64,000 nt of DNA from contig DBRR01000037.1 of NCBI GenBank assembly GCA_002306055.1, forward strand, positions 21,343 to 85,342, read 5' to 3'. Made by a program: the position numbers and the translations under genes. Source of the stretch: Anaerolineaceae bacterium UBA1363. Its GTDB lineage: Bacteria; Chloroflexota; Anaerolineae; Anaerolineales; Anaerolineaceae. Shown piece after piece: positions 51,986 through 61,483 of this stretch (within the stretch, counting starts at the first letter, position 1; every line of letters begins with the position of its first letter). The notes under the pieces were generated by a model. The model searched no databases. It was not told the origin of the DNA and saw only the letters and a list, made by a program, of their open reading frames with translations.

Positions 51986-53231
51986 AGACCAATGCCTTGA
52001 TCAAGCCCATTGCCAAACCTGCCAAAACCAGCATATACGGTTGAGCCTTCAGCAGCAGCATCGCAAGAAATCCTGCAAAGAGGATCAGGACAGTCCAGAC
52101 ATCCACCAGGGCATTTTGCGCCAGGCTGACACAGACCATCAGGATCAGTGCCACCACCGCCGCGTTCACCCCTTTCAGGAAGGCGCTGGTAATTGCATTT
52201 TCTCGCATTTTCTTAACCAATGGCGCCGTGATTGCCACAATGATGAAAGAAGGCAGGAACACTCCAACCGTGGATGCCACCCCACCCCAGAAACCCCCGA
52301 CAAGATAGCCCACAAACGTGCTCGAAGAAAGCACGGGGCCCGGTGTGATCTGCCCTACGGCGATGGCGTCGGTAAGCTGCTGAGTGGTCAACCATCCAAA
52401 GCGGCTTACCACATCTTTTTCGATCAAAGCGAACAAGACCAGGGATGAGCCAAAAAGCACCGCGCCCGTGCGCAAAAAATACCAAAAAATTTGCCAGGCA
52501 CGTTCGCCGACAGTTTCGAGCAGCATTTTTAGTGCGACACCTATCAATGGAAGCGGCGCAAAAGACAAGAGCAGGTTGCCAGGTGTTCCAGGCTTGCGTT
52601 TGATACTATGATGCAGCAGCACAGCAAGCGCCCCACAGCCAAGCATGATCAGAACCTCGTTTACATCCACCAGTTTACCAACCAGAGCTAAACCAAAGAG
52701 CAGGAATTGCTCCCATCCCACCAGGCTGCTCTTACCGATGCGCCAGGTGGTTACCAGCACAACGCCAAGCACCAGTGGATTTAAAAAGTAGAACAAACCC
52801 TCAAGCTCAGGCAGGCTGCCAAATTGCACATAGACCCAGGAAAGCAACATACTGGCAATAAAAGCAGGCAAAATGAAACTGAAGCCTGCAACCAGCAGCC
52901 CCGGATAGCCAGCGTAGACATATCCCACGTGATAACAGGTCTCACTGGCATTCGGACCAGGGATGAGATTGGCGGCTGCAAGAAGATCCAGAAAATGTTC
53001 GGGGGTGACCCATTTACGCTTGCGTACATACTCGTCTTCCATCATAGCAATGTGCGCGGTGGGAGCACCAAAGCTGGTGGAGCCAATTTTAAGGCTCACC
53101 AGCATGAGCTCGATCAATTTCTTTTTCAGCGGGGTTGGCGCTTTTTCTGCGGACTCATTGGGTGATGCAGGAGGCTGCGAGGGTTGTTCAGGCTGAGAAT
53201 TCTCAGGCGTTAAATTCATTTCGTCATTCAA
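51981..53231 (-). CDS. chrA: Chromate transporter (ChrA family, two-module)
   Basis: Membrane transporter of the CHR family, 416 residues with two homologous halves. Each half starts with the family motif: SLKIGSTSFGAPTAHIAMMEDE in the first and TGAVLFGSSLVLFALIEKDVV in the second; each contains a conserved proline-rich site (AAANLIPGPNASETCYHVGY, AIAVGQITPGPVLSSSTFVGYL). About ten to twelve hydrophobic segments follow. The N-terminus is a ~35-residue hydrophilic extension rich in Pro/Glu/Ser. The stop codon TAG is provided by the GTAG of the last REP-like palindrome, so the original end may be altered. It starts 2 bp after holB. Confidence 0.92.
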   Translation of the reverse strand: MNDEMNLTPENSQPEQPSQPPASPNESAEKAPTPLKKKLIELMLVSLKIGSTSFGAPTAHIAMMEDEYVRKRKWVTPEHFLDLLAAANLIPGPNASETCYHVGYVYAGYPGLLVAGFSFILPAFIASMLLSWVYVQFGSLPELEGLFYFLNPLVLGVVLVTTWRIGKSSLVGWEQFLLFGLALVGKLVDVNEVLIMLGCGALAVLLHHSIKRKPGTPGNLLLSFAPLPLIGVALKMLLETVGERAWQIFWYFLRTGAVLFGSSLVLFALIEKDVVSRFGWLTTQQLTDAIAVGQITPGPVLSSSTFVGYLVGGFWGGVASTVGVFLPSFIIVAITAPLVKKMRENAITSAFLKGVNAAVVALILMVCVSLAQNALVDVWTVLILFAGFLAMLLLKAQPYMLVLAGLAMGLIKALVL

Positions 53232-53233
53232 GA

Positions 53234-54238
53234 TCAGGACTCCAGTCGGGGCAAATCGAGCAGTAGATTCTCGAGAATCAAACGGGGATTGACATATTGG
53301 TCCAACATTGTCAGCGCTTCTTCGTGACGTTTCAGGATGCTTGCGACTCTCTGCAGGCTTAATCCAGCCGCGGTACGCCGGGTCAAGTCCTCCATTGCCA
53401 GGTTGACCAATGGCACTCCGCTTGCTTCACTGCATATCAGCACATCGCGCCAAAAGGTCAGCCAGGTCGCAATCAAAAAGCCGTAATTTTCCCGTGCTTG
53501 CCCCTTTGCCCGCTGCAAATTCTCGACGTACTTAAGTCTGCCACGCAGGTTCAGGTTAAGAATTTCATCAAGCTGATCGAGCGCGTTATGGTACTTTTCG
53601 AGTAAATCCTCATCTCGCAGATAGTGCATCGCCGTGCCCACGCGTCCACCGGCGAGCTGCGCCAGCTTGCGCGATTCAACCTCGCTCAATTCATGCCTCT
53701 CCTGCAGTTCTTTCGCCAGGTCGCCAATGCGCATTGGGCGCAGGCGTACCAACTCGCAGCGGGAGGCAATCGTCTCAAGCAAGCTCTCGCGCGCGTCAGC
53801 CGTCAGGATGAGAATCGCGCGGGCAGGCGGCTCTTCAAGCGATTTGAGCAGAGCGTTCGAAGCCCCAAGCGTCGCCCTTTGAAAGTCGGGGATGAGGACA
53901 ACGCGATATTTCGATTGATACGGAGCAAGCGCTAATGACTGCTGCATGGCACGTATCTGCTCGATTTTCAGCTCTCTGGCTCCTTCAGCAACCCGCAAGA
54001 TTGCCAGATCCGGAAAGGCCTGCGCCTCAATCTGGCGGCAAGGCTGACACACCCCGCAAAAATCCCCTTTGCTTGGAGGATTGATGCAATTCAGCGCTTT
54101 CACGAACGCCAGCGCCAGCGTTTCGCGACCGACGCCTTCCGCGCCAGTAATTAAATAGGCGTGACGAACGTTCTCAGGTTGGGAATGAATTTGCAGGAAT
54201 TGGATGGCTCTTTCATGACCCAGAATATTCCATGACAT
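53234..54238 (-). CDS. holB: DNA polymerase III subunit delta'
   Basis: Clamp-loader subunit delta'. AAA+ domain with a degenerate Walker A GAEGVGRETLA (no P-loop lysine, as usual for delta'), a zinc module CGVCQPCR plus an upstream cysteine (Cys in ALNCINPPSKGDFC), the sensor region YRVVLIPDFQRATLGASNALLKSLEEPP and the arginine-finger-type SRCELVRLRPM. Length 334 residues is normal. It is upstream of chrA by 2 bp, an unexpected partner. An upstream gap of about 225 bp separates it from the divergent calcium pump. Confidence 0.93.
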   Translation of the reverse strand: MSWNILGHERAIQFLQIHSQPENVRHAYLITGAEGVGRETLALAFVKALNCINPPSKGDFCGVCQPCRQIEAQAFPDLAILRVAEGARELKIEQIRAMQQSLALAPYQSKYRVVLIPDFQRATLGASNALLKSLEEPPARAILILTADARESLLETIASRCELVRLRPMRIGDLAKELQERHELSEVESRKLAQLAGGRVGTAMHYLRDEDLLEKYHNALDQLDEILNLNLRGRLKYVENLQRAKGQARENYGFLIATWLTFWRDVLICSEASGVPLVNLAMEDLTRRTAAGLSLQRVASILKRHEEALTMLDQYVNPRLILENLLLDLPRLES

Positions 54239-54464
54239 GCCTGGATTTTAACACACGTTGTGGCCGACATCGCGGGAATGCCACACTTCCATATCATTTG
54301 AGTCTGACCCCTTCCCCTTTACCTTAGCCTGACTACAACGCTTGAGGGAAAGCGACTGTGCTGTCATCCTTCTGCCGGTTCAATGTTGTGTTTTTTTTCG
54401 AATATAATAAGAGGTTGAAGTAAATCTCTTGAACAATAAAACACTAAGTCCCTATGGAGAATCA

Positions 54465-57323
54465 ATGACTAATGATGACATTTTTAAAGTATCCTGGCAC
54501 GCGCTGGAGCCTGAAGAGGTTTTAGAAAATCTTGATGTCCCTCTGGAGACAGGCCTCAGTTCTGCGGAAGTTGCCGAGCGCCTGGAAACGTATGGGCACA
54601 ACGAACTCGTCGAGAAAGCAGGGCGCACGATTTGGCAGAAATTATGGGAACAGATCAATAGTTTCGTGATCTGGTTGCTGATCGGCGCGGCTGTTGTTTC
54701 AGCAATCCTGGGCGATTGGGTGGAAGCCGGCGCTATTATGCTCATTGTTGTCCTCAATGCCATCATGGGCATTATCCAGGAATCTCGCGCCGAAGCTTCA
54801 CTCGCAGCCCTCAAGAAAATGGCGGCTCCGGAAGCCCAAGTGCTGCGCGATGGGCATCGCCAGTCAATTCCGGCGCGCGACCTCGTGCCCGGGGACATCG
54901 TCTTCATCGAAGCGGGCAACTTCATCCCCGCGGATGTGCGCCTACTGGAAGCAGTCAACCTCACCATCGACGAAGCCTCCCTCACGGGGGAATCCGTGCC
55001 AGCTAAGAAAAACGCCGAATCCAACCTGCAGGCCGATATCCCATTGGGAGATCGCGAAAATACTGCCTTTCTCGGCACCACAGTCACCTACGGACGTGGT
55101 AAAGGTGTAGTGATTGCCACTGGTATGCATACGCAACTTGGTCTGATCGCAACCATGCTCCAATCGGTGGAAGAAGAGCAGACTCCCCTGCAAAAACGCC
55201 TTGAGCAGCTTGGCAAAACTCTCGGCATCGCAGCCATGGTAGTTTGTGTCCTGGTCTTCGCGATCGGTGTTATCCGCCTGATTACCGCTCCGGGTGCACT
55301 GGACCTGGGATCCAAAGCCTTTTGGGATGAAATCGTTGCCCTCTTCATGGTGGCTGTCTCGCTGGCAATCGCTGCCGTGCCAGAAGGTCTGCCTGCCGTG
55401 GTCACCATCAGCCTGGCTGGCGGTATGCGCGAAATGGTCAGACGCCACGCGCTGATCCGTAAGCTGGCATCCGTCGAGACCCTCGGTTCTGTCACCACCA
55501 TCTGCACCGACAAGACCGGCACCCTCACCCAAAATCAGATGACCGTTACCAAGCTGTGGGTGGATGGTCAGTTCGTGGACATCACCGGCACCGGCTATGA
55601 ACCGGTTGGCGATTTCTATGTCAATGGCGAATTGGTCTCGGATCTTAAGCAGTTTCCTGCAGTCAGGACCACTCTCTGGGTTGGCACCATCAACAACGAC
55701 GCTCAGCTCGAGCCTGTTGGCGAAAGCGAAGGCAAGACAACCTACCGCATGGTTGGTGACCCCACCGAAGGCTCGATCCTGGTAGCTGCTCTTAAAGCAG
55801 GCGCAGCTGCAAACGTGGTCAACCAAAATTATCCGCGCAAGCAGGAAATTCCCTTCGACTCAGCCCGCAAACGCATGGTCACCATCCACAATATCGTCAA
55901 TCCCGGTCATGGCGACATTTCGCCTTACGGGACCGGTGAAAAAACCAATTGGTACACCATTGCGGTCAAGGGAGCGCCGGATGTGGTGCTCGATCTCTGT
56001 ACCTATCGATCCAGCATGGATAACACACCGGTTCCCCTCACCCCGGAACTACGTCAGGAAATTTTGGATGCCAATGACCAGATGACCAGCAAAGCTCTGC
56101 GCGTCTTGGGTGTGGCTTATCGTCCAGTGCCCGAGATGCCTAATGAAATCACCCCGGAAGCGCTCGAAAAAGATTTGATTTTCGTTGGTCTGATTGGCAT
56201 GATCGATCCCCCACGACCCGAAGTCAAGCCCGCTCTCAAGAAAGCCCAAACTGCCGGTATCCGCTCAGTGATGATCACGGGTGACTATCCCAATACCGCG
56301 AGGGCAATTGCAGAAGACATCGGTCTTCTGAGCAAAGGACACGAGGTGCTTACCGGCGCTGATATTGAACATGCAAACGACGAGCAGATGCGCGAGATCG
56401 TCAAGATCACCGATGTCTACGCCCGCGTCAGCCCCGAACACAAGATGAAGATCGTGGATGCCCTGCGCGACAACGGCGAAGTGGTAGCAATGACGGGCGA
56501 TGGCGTCAATGATGCGCCTGCCATCAAACGCGCTGATATCGGAATTGCAATGGGCATTACCGGCACCGACGTTGCTAAAGAAACCGCCGACATGGTGCTT
56601 ACGGACGATAACTACGCGTCAATCGTCTCGGCTGTGGAGCAAGGCCGCATCATCTATAGTAACATCCGCAAATTCGTTTACTACCTGGTCTCCTGCAATG
56701 TCGCCGAGATCATGATCATCTTCCTGGCGACCGTATTCGGATGGAACACGCCTTTGGCTCCCATTCAACTGTTGTGGCTCAACCTGGTCACGGATGGGGC
56801 TCCGGCGCTGGCACTTGGTACAGAAAAAGGCGACCCAGATATCATGCAGCATCCGCCAAGACCTTCCAATGAGCCAATCATTAACAAGTTCATGCTGAAA
56901 GGCATTATCGTCCAGACCATCGCCATTACAGCTGCAACTCTCGCTGCCTTCTTTGTTGGTGGCGGAGCTTTAAAGGGTGCTCCTGAGGAAGCGCGCATTC
57001 TATCCGAGACTTTCGCGTTTGTAACCCTTTCACTATCTGAACTCCTCCGGGCATTCACCGCCCGTTCAGAATACTTCCCCTTGACCAAGATTGGCATCTT
57101 CACAAATAAAAACATGAATTTAGCCGTATCAGCATCGGTTATCCTCGTGTTAATGGTTGTTTATGTGCCATTCTTACGCACCGTTTTCGACACCACTGCT
57201 TTGCGCTGGATTGATTGGGTGGAGATCTTGCCGCTGGTACTGATCCCGTCCATCGCTGCGGAGGTGATGAAGGCGATCACTTACAGGCAAAACCTGGCTC
57301 GCCTGGCAAGCATAGAGAAATAA
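54465..57323 (+). CDS. P2-type cation-transporting ATPase (Ca2+, SERCA/PMR1-like)
   Basis: P2-type calcium-pump-like ATPase of 952 residues. N-terminal cation-ATPase domain (GLSSAEVAERLETYGHNELVEK), TGES actuator loop (SLTGESVP), membrane motif AAVPEGLPAVVTISLAGG (PEGLP), phosphorylation DKTGTLTQNQM, nucleotide-binding GDPTEGSIL and KGAPDVVLDLC, hinge TGDGVNDAPAIKRADIGIAMG, and a C-terminal cation-ATPase domain with LVTDGAPALALGTEKGDPD. Metal specificity (Ca2+ or Mn2+) cannot be fixed. The start uses the ATG with GGAGA four bases upstream; a TTG 12 codons earlier is less likely. A TATAAT box lies at 54403-54408. Confidence 0.94.
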   Translation: MTNDDIFKVSWHALEPEEVLENLDVPLETGLSSAEVAERLETYGHNELVEKAGRTIWQKLWEQINSFVIWLLIGAAVVSAILGDWVEAGAIMLIVVLNAIMGIIQESRAEASLAALKKMAAPEAQVLRDGHRQSIPARDLVPGDIVFIEAGNFIPADVRLLEAVNLTIDEASLTGESVPAKKNAESNLQADIPLGDRENTAFLGTTVTYGRGKGVVIATGMHTQLGLIATMLQSVEEEQTPLQKRLEQLGKTLGIAAMVVCVLVFAIGVIRLITAPGALDLGSKAFWDEIVALFMVAVSLAIAAVPEGLPAVVTISLAGGMREMVRRHALIRKLASVETLGSVTTICTDKTGTLTQNQMTVTKLWVDGQFVDITGTGYEPVGDFYVNGELVSDLKQFPAVRTTLWVGTINNDAQLEPVGESEGKTTYRMVGDPTEGSILVAALKAGAAANVVNQNYPRKQEIPFDSARKRMVTIHNIVNPGHGDISPYGTGEKTNWYTIAVKGAPDVVLDLCTYRSSMDNTPVPLTPELRQEILDANDQMTSKALRVLGVAYRPVPEMPNEITPEALEKDLIFVGLIGMIDPPRPEVKPALKKAQTAGIRSVMITGDYPNTARAIAEDIGLLSKGHEVLTGADIEHANDEQMREIVKITDVYARVSPEHKMKIVDALRDNGEVVAMTGDGVNDAPAIKRADIGIAMGITGTDVAKETADMVLTDDNYASIVSAVEQGRIIYSNIRKFVYYLVSCNVAEIMIIFLATVFGWNTPLAPIQLLWLNLVTDGAPALALGTEKGDPDIMQHPPRPSNEPIINKFMLKGIIVQTIAITAATLAAFFVGGGALKGAPEEARILSETFAFVTLSLSELLRAFTARSEYFPLTKIGIFTNKNMNLAVSASVILVLMVVYVPFLRTVFDTTALRWIDWVEILPLVLIPSIAAEVMKAITYRQNLARLASIEK

Positions 57324-57340
57324 GCTAATCTAAATAAGTC

Positions 57341-57368
57341 AACAGCTCCCCCGATCGGGGGAGCTGTT
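57341..57368 (+). terminator. Terminator of the P2-type ATPase gene
   Basis: Perfect 14-bp palindromic stem AACAGCTCCCCCGA/TCGGGGGAGCTGTT with little loop, followed by a short T-run, 17 bp after the stop codon. Confidence 0.93.
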
Positions 57369-57447
57369 TTGTTCTTCAAAGCTTTTTTCAATAGCACAAC
57401 CGCCCCAAATATTTGTCAAATGGGTTAAAATAGAAGCATGGTTTGAC

Positions 57448-58281
57448 ATGCGCGAAATCACACCGTCTTTCTTTCCCGATCTCGAAAAGCACGTTGAAGG
57501 TCAGGTGCTCAGAAAGACTGCGCCTTTTCCCGTCCAAAGTTATCACGAACTCGTTCGCAAAGTAGCCCAACTCTCCTTCTTGAACAAAGACTTCCTGCTC
57601 TTTTTTCGCGGGCAGGATCAGGACTACCAGAACAAAGCTGGCTCCAGCACTTTCTACCCCAACATCTACCGCAAAGAATTTCTGACCTCGCAGGAAATTC
57701 GCGCGCGTTTTGAACTGCTGGAAGTGGCTACCTACAAGCTGCTCGAAGCCTTCGATCGTGAAAAGCTGGATGGACGGGCTGATATCAGGCGCAAGCAATA
57801 CATCGCCTGGAGCATCCTGCAGCACTACGGGGTTTGCGATACTCCTCTGCTCGACCTGACGCAATCCCTGCGGGTTGCCGCCACCTTTGCTCAGCTCGGC
57901 AACCAGGCTGAACAGGGCATGGTCTACGTGTTTGGCTTGCCCTATACCACCAACCGCATCACTTACAACAGCGAGCATGATCTGGTGATCGTGCGGCTGC
58001 TTTCCATTTGCCCGCCCGAAGCGCTGCGCCCCTATTTTCAGGAAGGCTACCTGTGCGGCACTCTCGATATCACGGATACCTACGTCAATAAATCCGAGCT
58101 GGACTTTAAGAACCGCCTGGTCGCCAAATTCTCCATTCCCACCACGGCATCTTTCTGGGGCAGCGGCTTCTCGCGCATCCCCAGGAACCTGCTTTTCCCT
58201 GAAAATGATCGGATTGAGGCGATATGCATCCGCATTCGCGAAGAAATCATCAGCGAAATGAAATCCGTCTTTGTTAGTTGA
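57448..58281 (+). CDS. FRG-domain protein
   Basis: Protein of 277 residues carrying the FRG domain, named after its FRG motif (LLFFRGQDQDY, FRGQ at 53-56). The other conserved sites are LQHYGVCDTPLLDLTQSLRVAATFA (QHYG 125-128, DTPLLDLT 131-138). FRG domains occur in predicted toxins, phage-defence and effector proteins; the fold suggests a relative of ADP-ribosyltransferases, but the activity is not proved. It is followed 42 bp later by a small membrane protein. The start codon has no clear ribosome binding site. Confidence 0.8.
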   Translation: MREITPSFFPDLEKHVEGQVLRKTAPFPVQSYHELVRKVAQLSFLNKDFLLFFRGQDQDYQNKAGSSTFYPNIYRKEFLTSQEIRARFELLEVATYKLLEAFDREKLDGRADIRRKQYIAWSILQHYGVCDTPLLDLTQSLRVAATFAQLGNQAEQGMVYVFGLPYTTNRITYNSEHDLVIVRLLSICPPEALRPYFQEGYLCGTLDITDTYVNKSELDFKNRLVAKFSIPTTASFWGSGFSRIPRNLLFPENDRIEAICIRIREEIISEMKSVFVS

Positions 58282-58322
58282 TCCAGGTGTGGAATTTTTT
58301 CTTTACACCCTAAGGAAAACCA

Positions 58323-58790
58323 ATGACAGAAATAGCGCCTGACAACCACAAGAAATATCGACAGTTCATTTGGACTTCCGCGATGAACCTTTTCTTTTTA
58401 GTCATCCTGGCGTTGTATGTTCACTCACTGATGCAAACGGGTGTCCTGCCCCTGGCAGCTAATGGAAACAATGGCATTGCCACCCTGCCTCAAATAATAT
58501 ACGTGATTGGTCCGCCAGCTTTTGGCTTGGTCGGACTGCTGCTTGCCGTCGTCTGGAAGCCATTGAGCAGAGGGATTATCGTCTTGCTGGCAATGCATTA
58601 CATATTGATGTTGTCGGCCATACTGTTGGTTGGCTATGCGGACATCACGCTCCTGATCACTCGGTTTAGCCCCGTGTCACCTGATACTCTGATCCTGTTT
58701 GCTCTGCTTGTAGTCCTGATCGTCCTCTCATTTTGGAACGTTAAATCGCTTAAGGATCTTGACTTGCCATCGATTTTTGGCAAGCAATAG
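58323..58790 (+). CDS. Small four-helix membrane protein of unknown function
   Basis: Unrecognised 155-residue integral membrane protein with four hydrophobic segments (about 18-37, 55-80, 85-103, 118-137) and a polar N-terminus. TAAGGAAAACCA precedes the ATG, a usable ribosome binding site. It lies 42 bp downstream of the FRG-domain gene and is probably cotranscribed, so it may be a partner or an immunity-like protein; this is inference from position only. Confidence 0.65.
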   Translation: MTEIAPDNHKKYRQFIWTSAMNLFFLVILALYVHSLMQTGVLPLAANGNNGIATLPQIIYVIGPPAFGLVGLLLAVVWKPLSRGIIVLLAMHYILMLSAILLVGYADITLLITRFSPVSPDTLILFALLVVLIVLSFWNVKSLKDLDLPSIFGKQ

Positions 58791-59108
58791 CTGTTTTAGC
58801 CTAAAACCTTACCAAAAACCTCTTTTCGTAGGTCAGGTCATCGTGCTCGAAGAGTATGCGCAGCCTGCCCCGTGTATTTTTGCGTAATTCAACCTGACAT
58901 CGGAAACCTAGTTGTAGGTCAGGTTGCGCAGTTCAACCTGACATTGGAAGCCTACGTCTGTTGAGGACCTTCTTTGCCACCTTTCGTGACGTCAGGTTCA
59001 ACAGAAGAACCTGACCTACGCACTGAGTTCCCCAAAAACAAAACAACCTTTTTGACCATGCCTTAATCTTTTTCTGGGATTTATTTGCGGTACAATCCAA
59101 AAGTCAAC
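58791..59108. repeat. Intergenic GTAGGTCAGGTT palindrome cluster
   Basis: No gene. The stretch holds several arms of a third palindrome type: GTAGGTCAGGT (58828-58838), AACCTGACATCGGAAACCTA (about 58891-58910), a full unit GTAGGTCAGGTT...AACCTGACATTGG..CCTAC (58914-58955) and GTCAGGTTCAAC...AACCTGACCTAC (58991-59019). The units face each other with GTAGG/CCTAC ends. The -10-like TACAAT of the Nudix gene is at about 59092. Confidence 0.75.
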
Positions 59109-59579
59109 ATGGAAAAGAAAAAGAAAGTCCGCAACTCGGCCAAAGCTGTCATTATTCGCGATAACAAATTGCTCGTGCTCATCAAACGCGATCAGGATGG
59201 ACCCTACGCTGTGCTGCCTGGCGGAGGGCAACGGTGGGGAGAAACCTTACCCGATGCGCTTATGCGGGAATGTCAGGAGGAAATCGGAACGCTTGTGAAG
59301 GTACGCAAGTTGCTTTTCATCCGGGAGTACCGTTCCAATCAACACGAATTCGCCGCTGTCACTCCGGATGTACACCAAGTGGAGTTCTATTTTAAGTGTA
59401 AAGTCAGTAAAGATTACGAACCCTCCCAGGGTATTCACCCCGACAACGGACAGGAAGAAGTCCGCTGGGTGGCACTGGACAAACTCGATTCGGTTCCGCT
59501 TTATCCCCATACTATCTGCTCAATTCTGGTGGATCTCAAACACAGCTTCTACCCCTTTTACCTGGGCGATTGCAACTGA
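59109..59579 (+). CDS. Nudix hydrolase
   Basis: Nudix-fold hydrolase of 156 residues. The Nudix box GxxxxxGExxxxAxxREUxEExG is seen as GGGQRWGETLPDALM-RECQEEIGT (residues about 40-63), preceded by AKAVIIRDNKLLVLIKRD. The catalytic glutamates EE are present. The substrate (for example an NDP-sugar, dinucleotide or capped RNA) cannot be predicted. The ATG at 59109 (MEKKKKV) is preferred over the upstream TTG. A short leader after TACAAT is likely. The downstream dynamin gene starts 79 bp later. Confidence 0.88.
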   Translation: MEKKKKVRNSAKAVIIRDNKLLVLIKRDQDGPYAVLPGGGQRWGETLPDALMRECQEEIGTLVKVRKLLFIREYRSNQHEFAAVTPDVHQVEFYFKCKVSKDYEPSQGIHPDNGQEEVRWVALDKLDSVPLYPHTICSILVDLKHSFYPFYLGDCN

Positions 59580-59658
59580 CCATCTCCGCAAATATCATTC
59601 CTCTCGCTCAAAGGTATAATTACGTTAATCACATCTGTTGATGCCCTGGAGGCATACC

Positions 59659-61419
59659 ATGCGCCAAACTTTCCTGACCAATGACCAGCTGCTTTTCCTG
59701 CAAAACGAAAAGCAAAGCCTGAACGAGATTCTGGATTCTTTGAGGACCTTCAACCTCAGTGATGACTCCCTGCAGAATCTGCGGAAGGCGATCGATCAGC
59801 TCGACGAACTCTTTTTGATTGTGGTCGTTGGCGAATTCAACGCCGGCAAAAGCGCCCTGATCAACGCCATGCTGGGCGAAAAGGTGCTTACCGAAGGCGT
59901 CACCCCCACAACCGCCCGCGTCACCCTGGTTCGTTTTGGTGAAATGGTCAGCGAGCAGATCGTGGACGAGGGGTTTGCCATCGTCACCCATCCCCTGGCG
60001 CTGCTAAAAGAGTTGAACATCGTTGACTCCCCTGGTACCAACGCCATCAACCGTCAGCACGAACGCCTCACCAACGAATATGTACCCCGTTCCGACCTGG
60101 TGTTGTTTGTCACTTCTGCCGATCGCCCTCTGACTGACAGCGAGCGTCTCTTCCTCGAGAAGATCCTCGCCTGGGGTAAGAAAATCGTCATCGTGATCAA
60201 CAAAAGCGACATTCTTGAAGACGCGCAATCCAGCCAGGAAGTGGAAAACTTTGTGCGCGAGAATGCAACCCATATTCTCGGCGCTCAGCCTGAAGTCTTC
60301 AGTGTTTCAGCACGCCAGGCACAAAAAGCCGTGCTTGCAGCTTCTGAAATTGAACAGGAATCCCTGCGCGCAGCCAGCGGCATTATTGCCCTCGAACGCT
60401 ACATCACCGAAACACTGGATGACATCTCACGGCTGGAGCTTAAACTGCGCAACCCACTGGGAGTTGGCACACATCTCCTGGCGGAAGCAAAAAACCACAA
60501 CGACTCCCAGACCCGTGAGATCAGCGAGGATCTCACCCTTTCAGCTTCTCTGGAAGGAATGCTGGCAAACTATCGGAATGAGCTGGCGGCTGAGCTGCCG
60601 CCCCGACTGGCTGAAGTTGAAAATGTCCTCAACGGCTTTGAAAACCGCGGGCAGGATTACCTTGACAACACCATGAAACTGACCCGAATTTTTGACCTTG
60701 CCAAGCCGGACAAGATCAAAGCCGAGTTCCAGGCGGAAGTCCAGGCAGATGTGGCGGAAGAGATCGACGGAAAAGTCCGCAGCCTGATCGACTGGCTGGT
60801 GGATAAGGACCTCAATGTCTGGTACCAGGTGGCAGGCGCGCTGGAACGCCGGCAGGCACAATCCCAACGGACAATGCCGACCAGCGCCAGCCCCCAAACG
60901 GAACGCCGCCGCCAGTTGATCGATAGCGTCAGCACGACCATCAAAGCCATTGTCAACCAATATGACCGCAAGCGTGAAGCCGAACAGCTTGGCGCGTTTG
61001 TGCAGGAATCGGTTACGCAAACCGCACTTTTTGGTGCTGGGGCAGTGGGCATTGGCGCGCTGGTTGCAACCGTGCTCACCACCAGAGCCCTGGATGTCAC
61101 CGGCATCGTCACCGCGGGCGCCCTGGCAGTGCTGGGACTGTTCGTGATCCCCTACAAGCGCAAGCAAGCCAAGGAAGCCTTCAGGGATAAGATGACCGAA
61201 CTGCGCGAAAACCTGATGAAGACCTTGAGTTCCACCTTCAAACGTGAAAGTGAAAGCGCCATCCAGCGGCTGGAAAGCAACATCACCCCCTACACCAGCT
61301 ACATCCAAGGCGAAAAAGCCAGGCTGCAAGCCGATAAAGAGACGCTGGAAAAGCTGCAGGGGCAGTTGGATGAGCTGAGTCTGTCCATCCCTAAACTTCT
61401 GGTTAAAGATAGGCATTAA
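59659..61419 (+). CDS. Bacterial dynamin-like GTPase
   Basis: Large GTPase of 586 residues of the dynamin-like superfamily. G1 GEFNAGKS (58-65), G2 threonine in TPTTARVTL, G3 DSPG (123-126), G4 NKSD (181-184). After the GTPase domain come long helices (bundle/stalk), a hydrophobic hairpin near residues 447-495 (LFGAGAVGIGALVATVLTTRA, VLGLFVIPYKRKQ) that probably inserts in membranes, and a coiled C-terminus (ERLQGQLDELS-like). Such proteins fuse or remodel membranes and some act in phage defence. The start ATG is chosen because GGAGG lies seven bases upstream. It appears to be monocistronic. Confidence 0.88.
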   Translation: MRQTFLTNDQLLFLQNEKQSLNEILDSLRTFNLSDDSLQNLRKAIDQLDELFLIVVVGEFNAGKSALINAMLGEKVLTEGVTPTTARVTLVRFGEMVSEQIVDEGFAIVTHPLALLKELNIVDSPGTNAINRQHERLTNEYVPRSDLVLFVTSADRPLTDSERLFLEKILAWGKKIVIVINKSDILEDAQSSQEVENFVRENATHILGAQPEVFSVSARQAQKAVLAASEIEQESLRAASGIIALERYITETLDDISRLELKLRNPLGVGTHLLAEAKNHNDSQTREISEDLTLSASLEGMLANYRNELAAELPPRLAEVENVLNGFENRGQDYLDNTMKLTRIFDLAKPDKIKAEFQAEVQADVAEEIDGKVRSLIDWLVDKDLNVWYQVAGALERRQAQSQRTMPTSASPQTERRRQLIDSVSTTIKAIVNQYDRKREAEQLGAFVQESVTQTALFGAGAVGIGALVATVLTTRALDVTGIVTAGALAVLGLFVIPYKRKQAKEAFRDKMTELRENLMKTLSSTFKRESESAIQRLESNITPYTSYIQGEKARLQADKETLEKLQGQLDELSLSIPKLLVKDRH

Positions 61420-61420
61420 A

Positions 61421-61462
61421 GAGAAGAAACAAAAGACCCACATAGGTCTTTTGCTTCTTCTT
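61421..61462 (+). terminator. Bidirectional terminator after the dynamin gene
   Basis: Long hairpin GAAGAAACAAAAGACC/GGTCTTTTGCTTCTTC with a 6-base loop, lying between the dynamin stop and the convergent pyrH stop. It has A/T-rich ends on both strands. Confidence 0.85.
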
Positions 61463-61483
61463 TCAAATAAAGGTCAGGTTGGA

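Noticed and set aside
51655..52044. Plus-strand frame coding a 17-residue tandem repeat protein, and its antisense frame 51693-51908
   Set aside because: Both are open only because a 51-bp palindrome array has a period divisible by three; no ribosome binding site, and it overlaps the end of chrA.
54942..55826. 294-codon minus-strand frame inside the P2 ATPase gene
   Set aside because: Antisense to intact catalytic motifs of the ATPase; rich in His and Gly as expected for a shadow frame.
60541..61443. 300-codon minus-strand frame opposite the dynamin gene
   Set aside because: Shadow of the dynamin helical region and terminator; Gln/Phe-rich composition typical of reversed coding.
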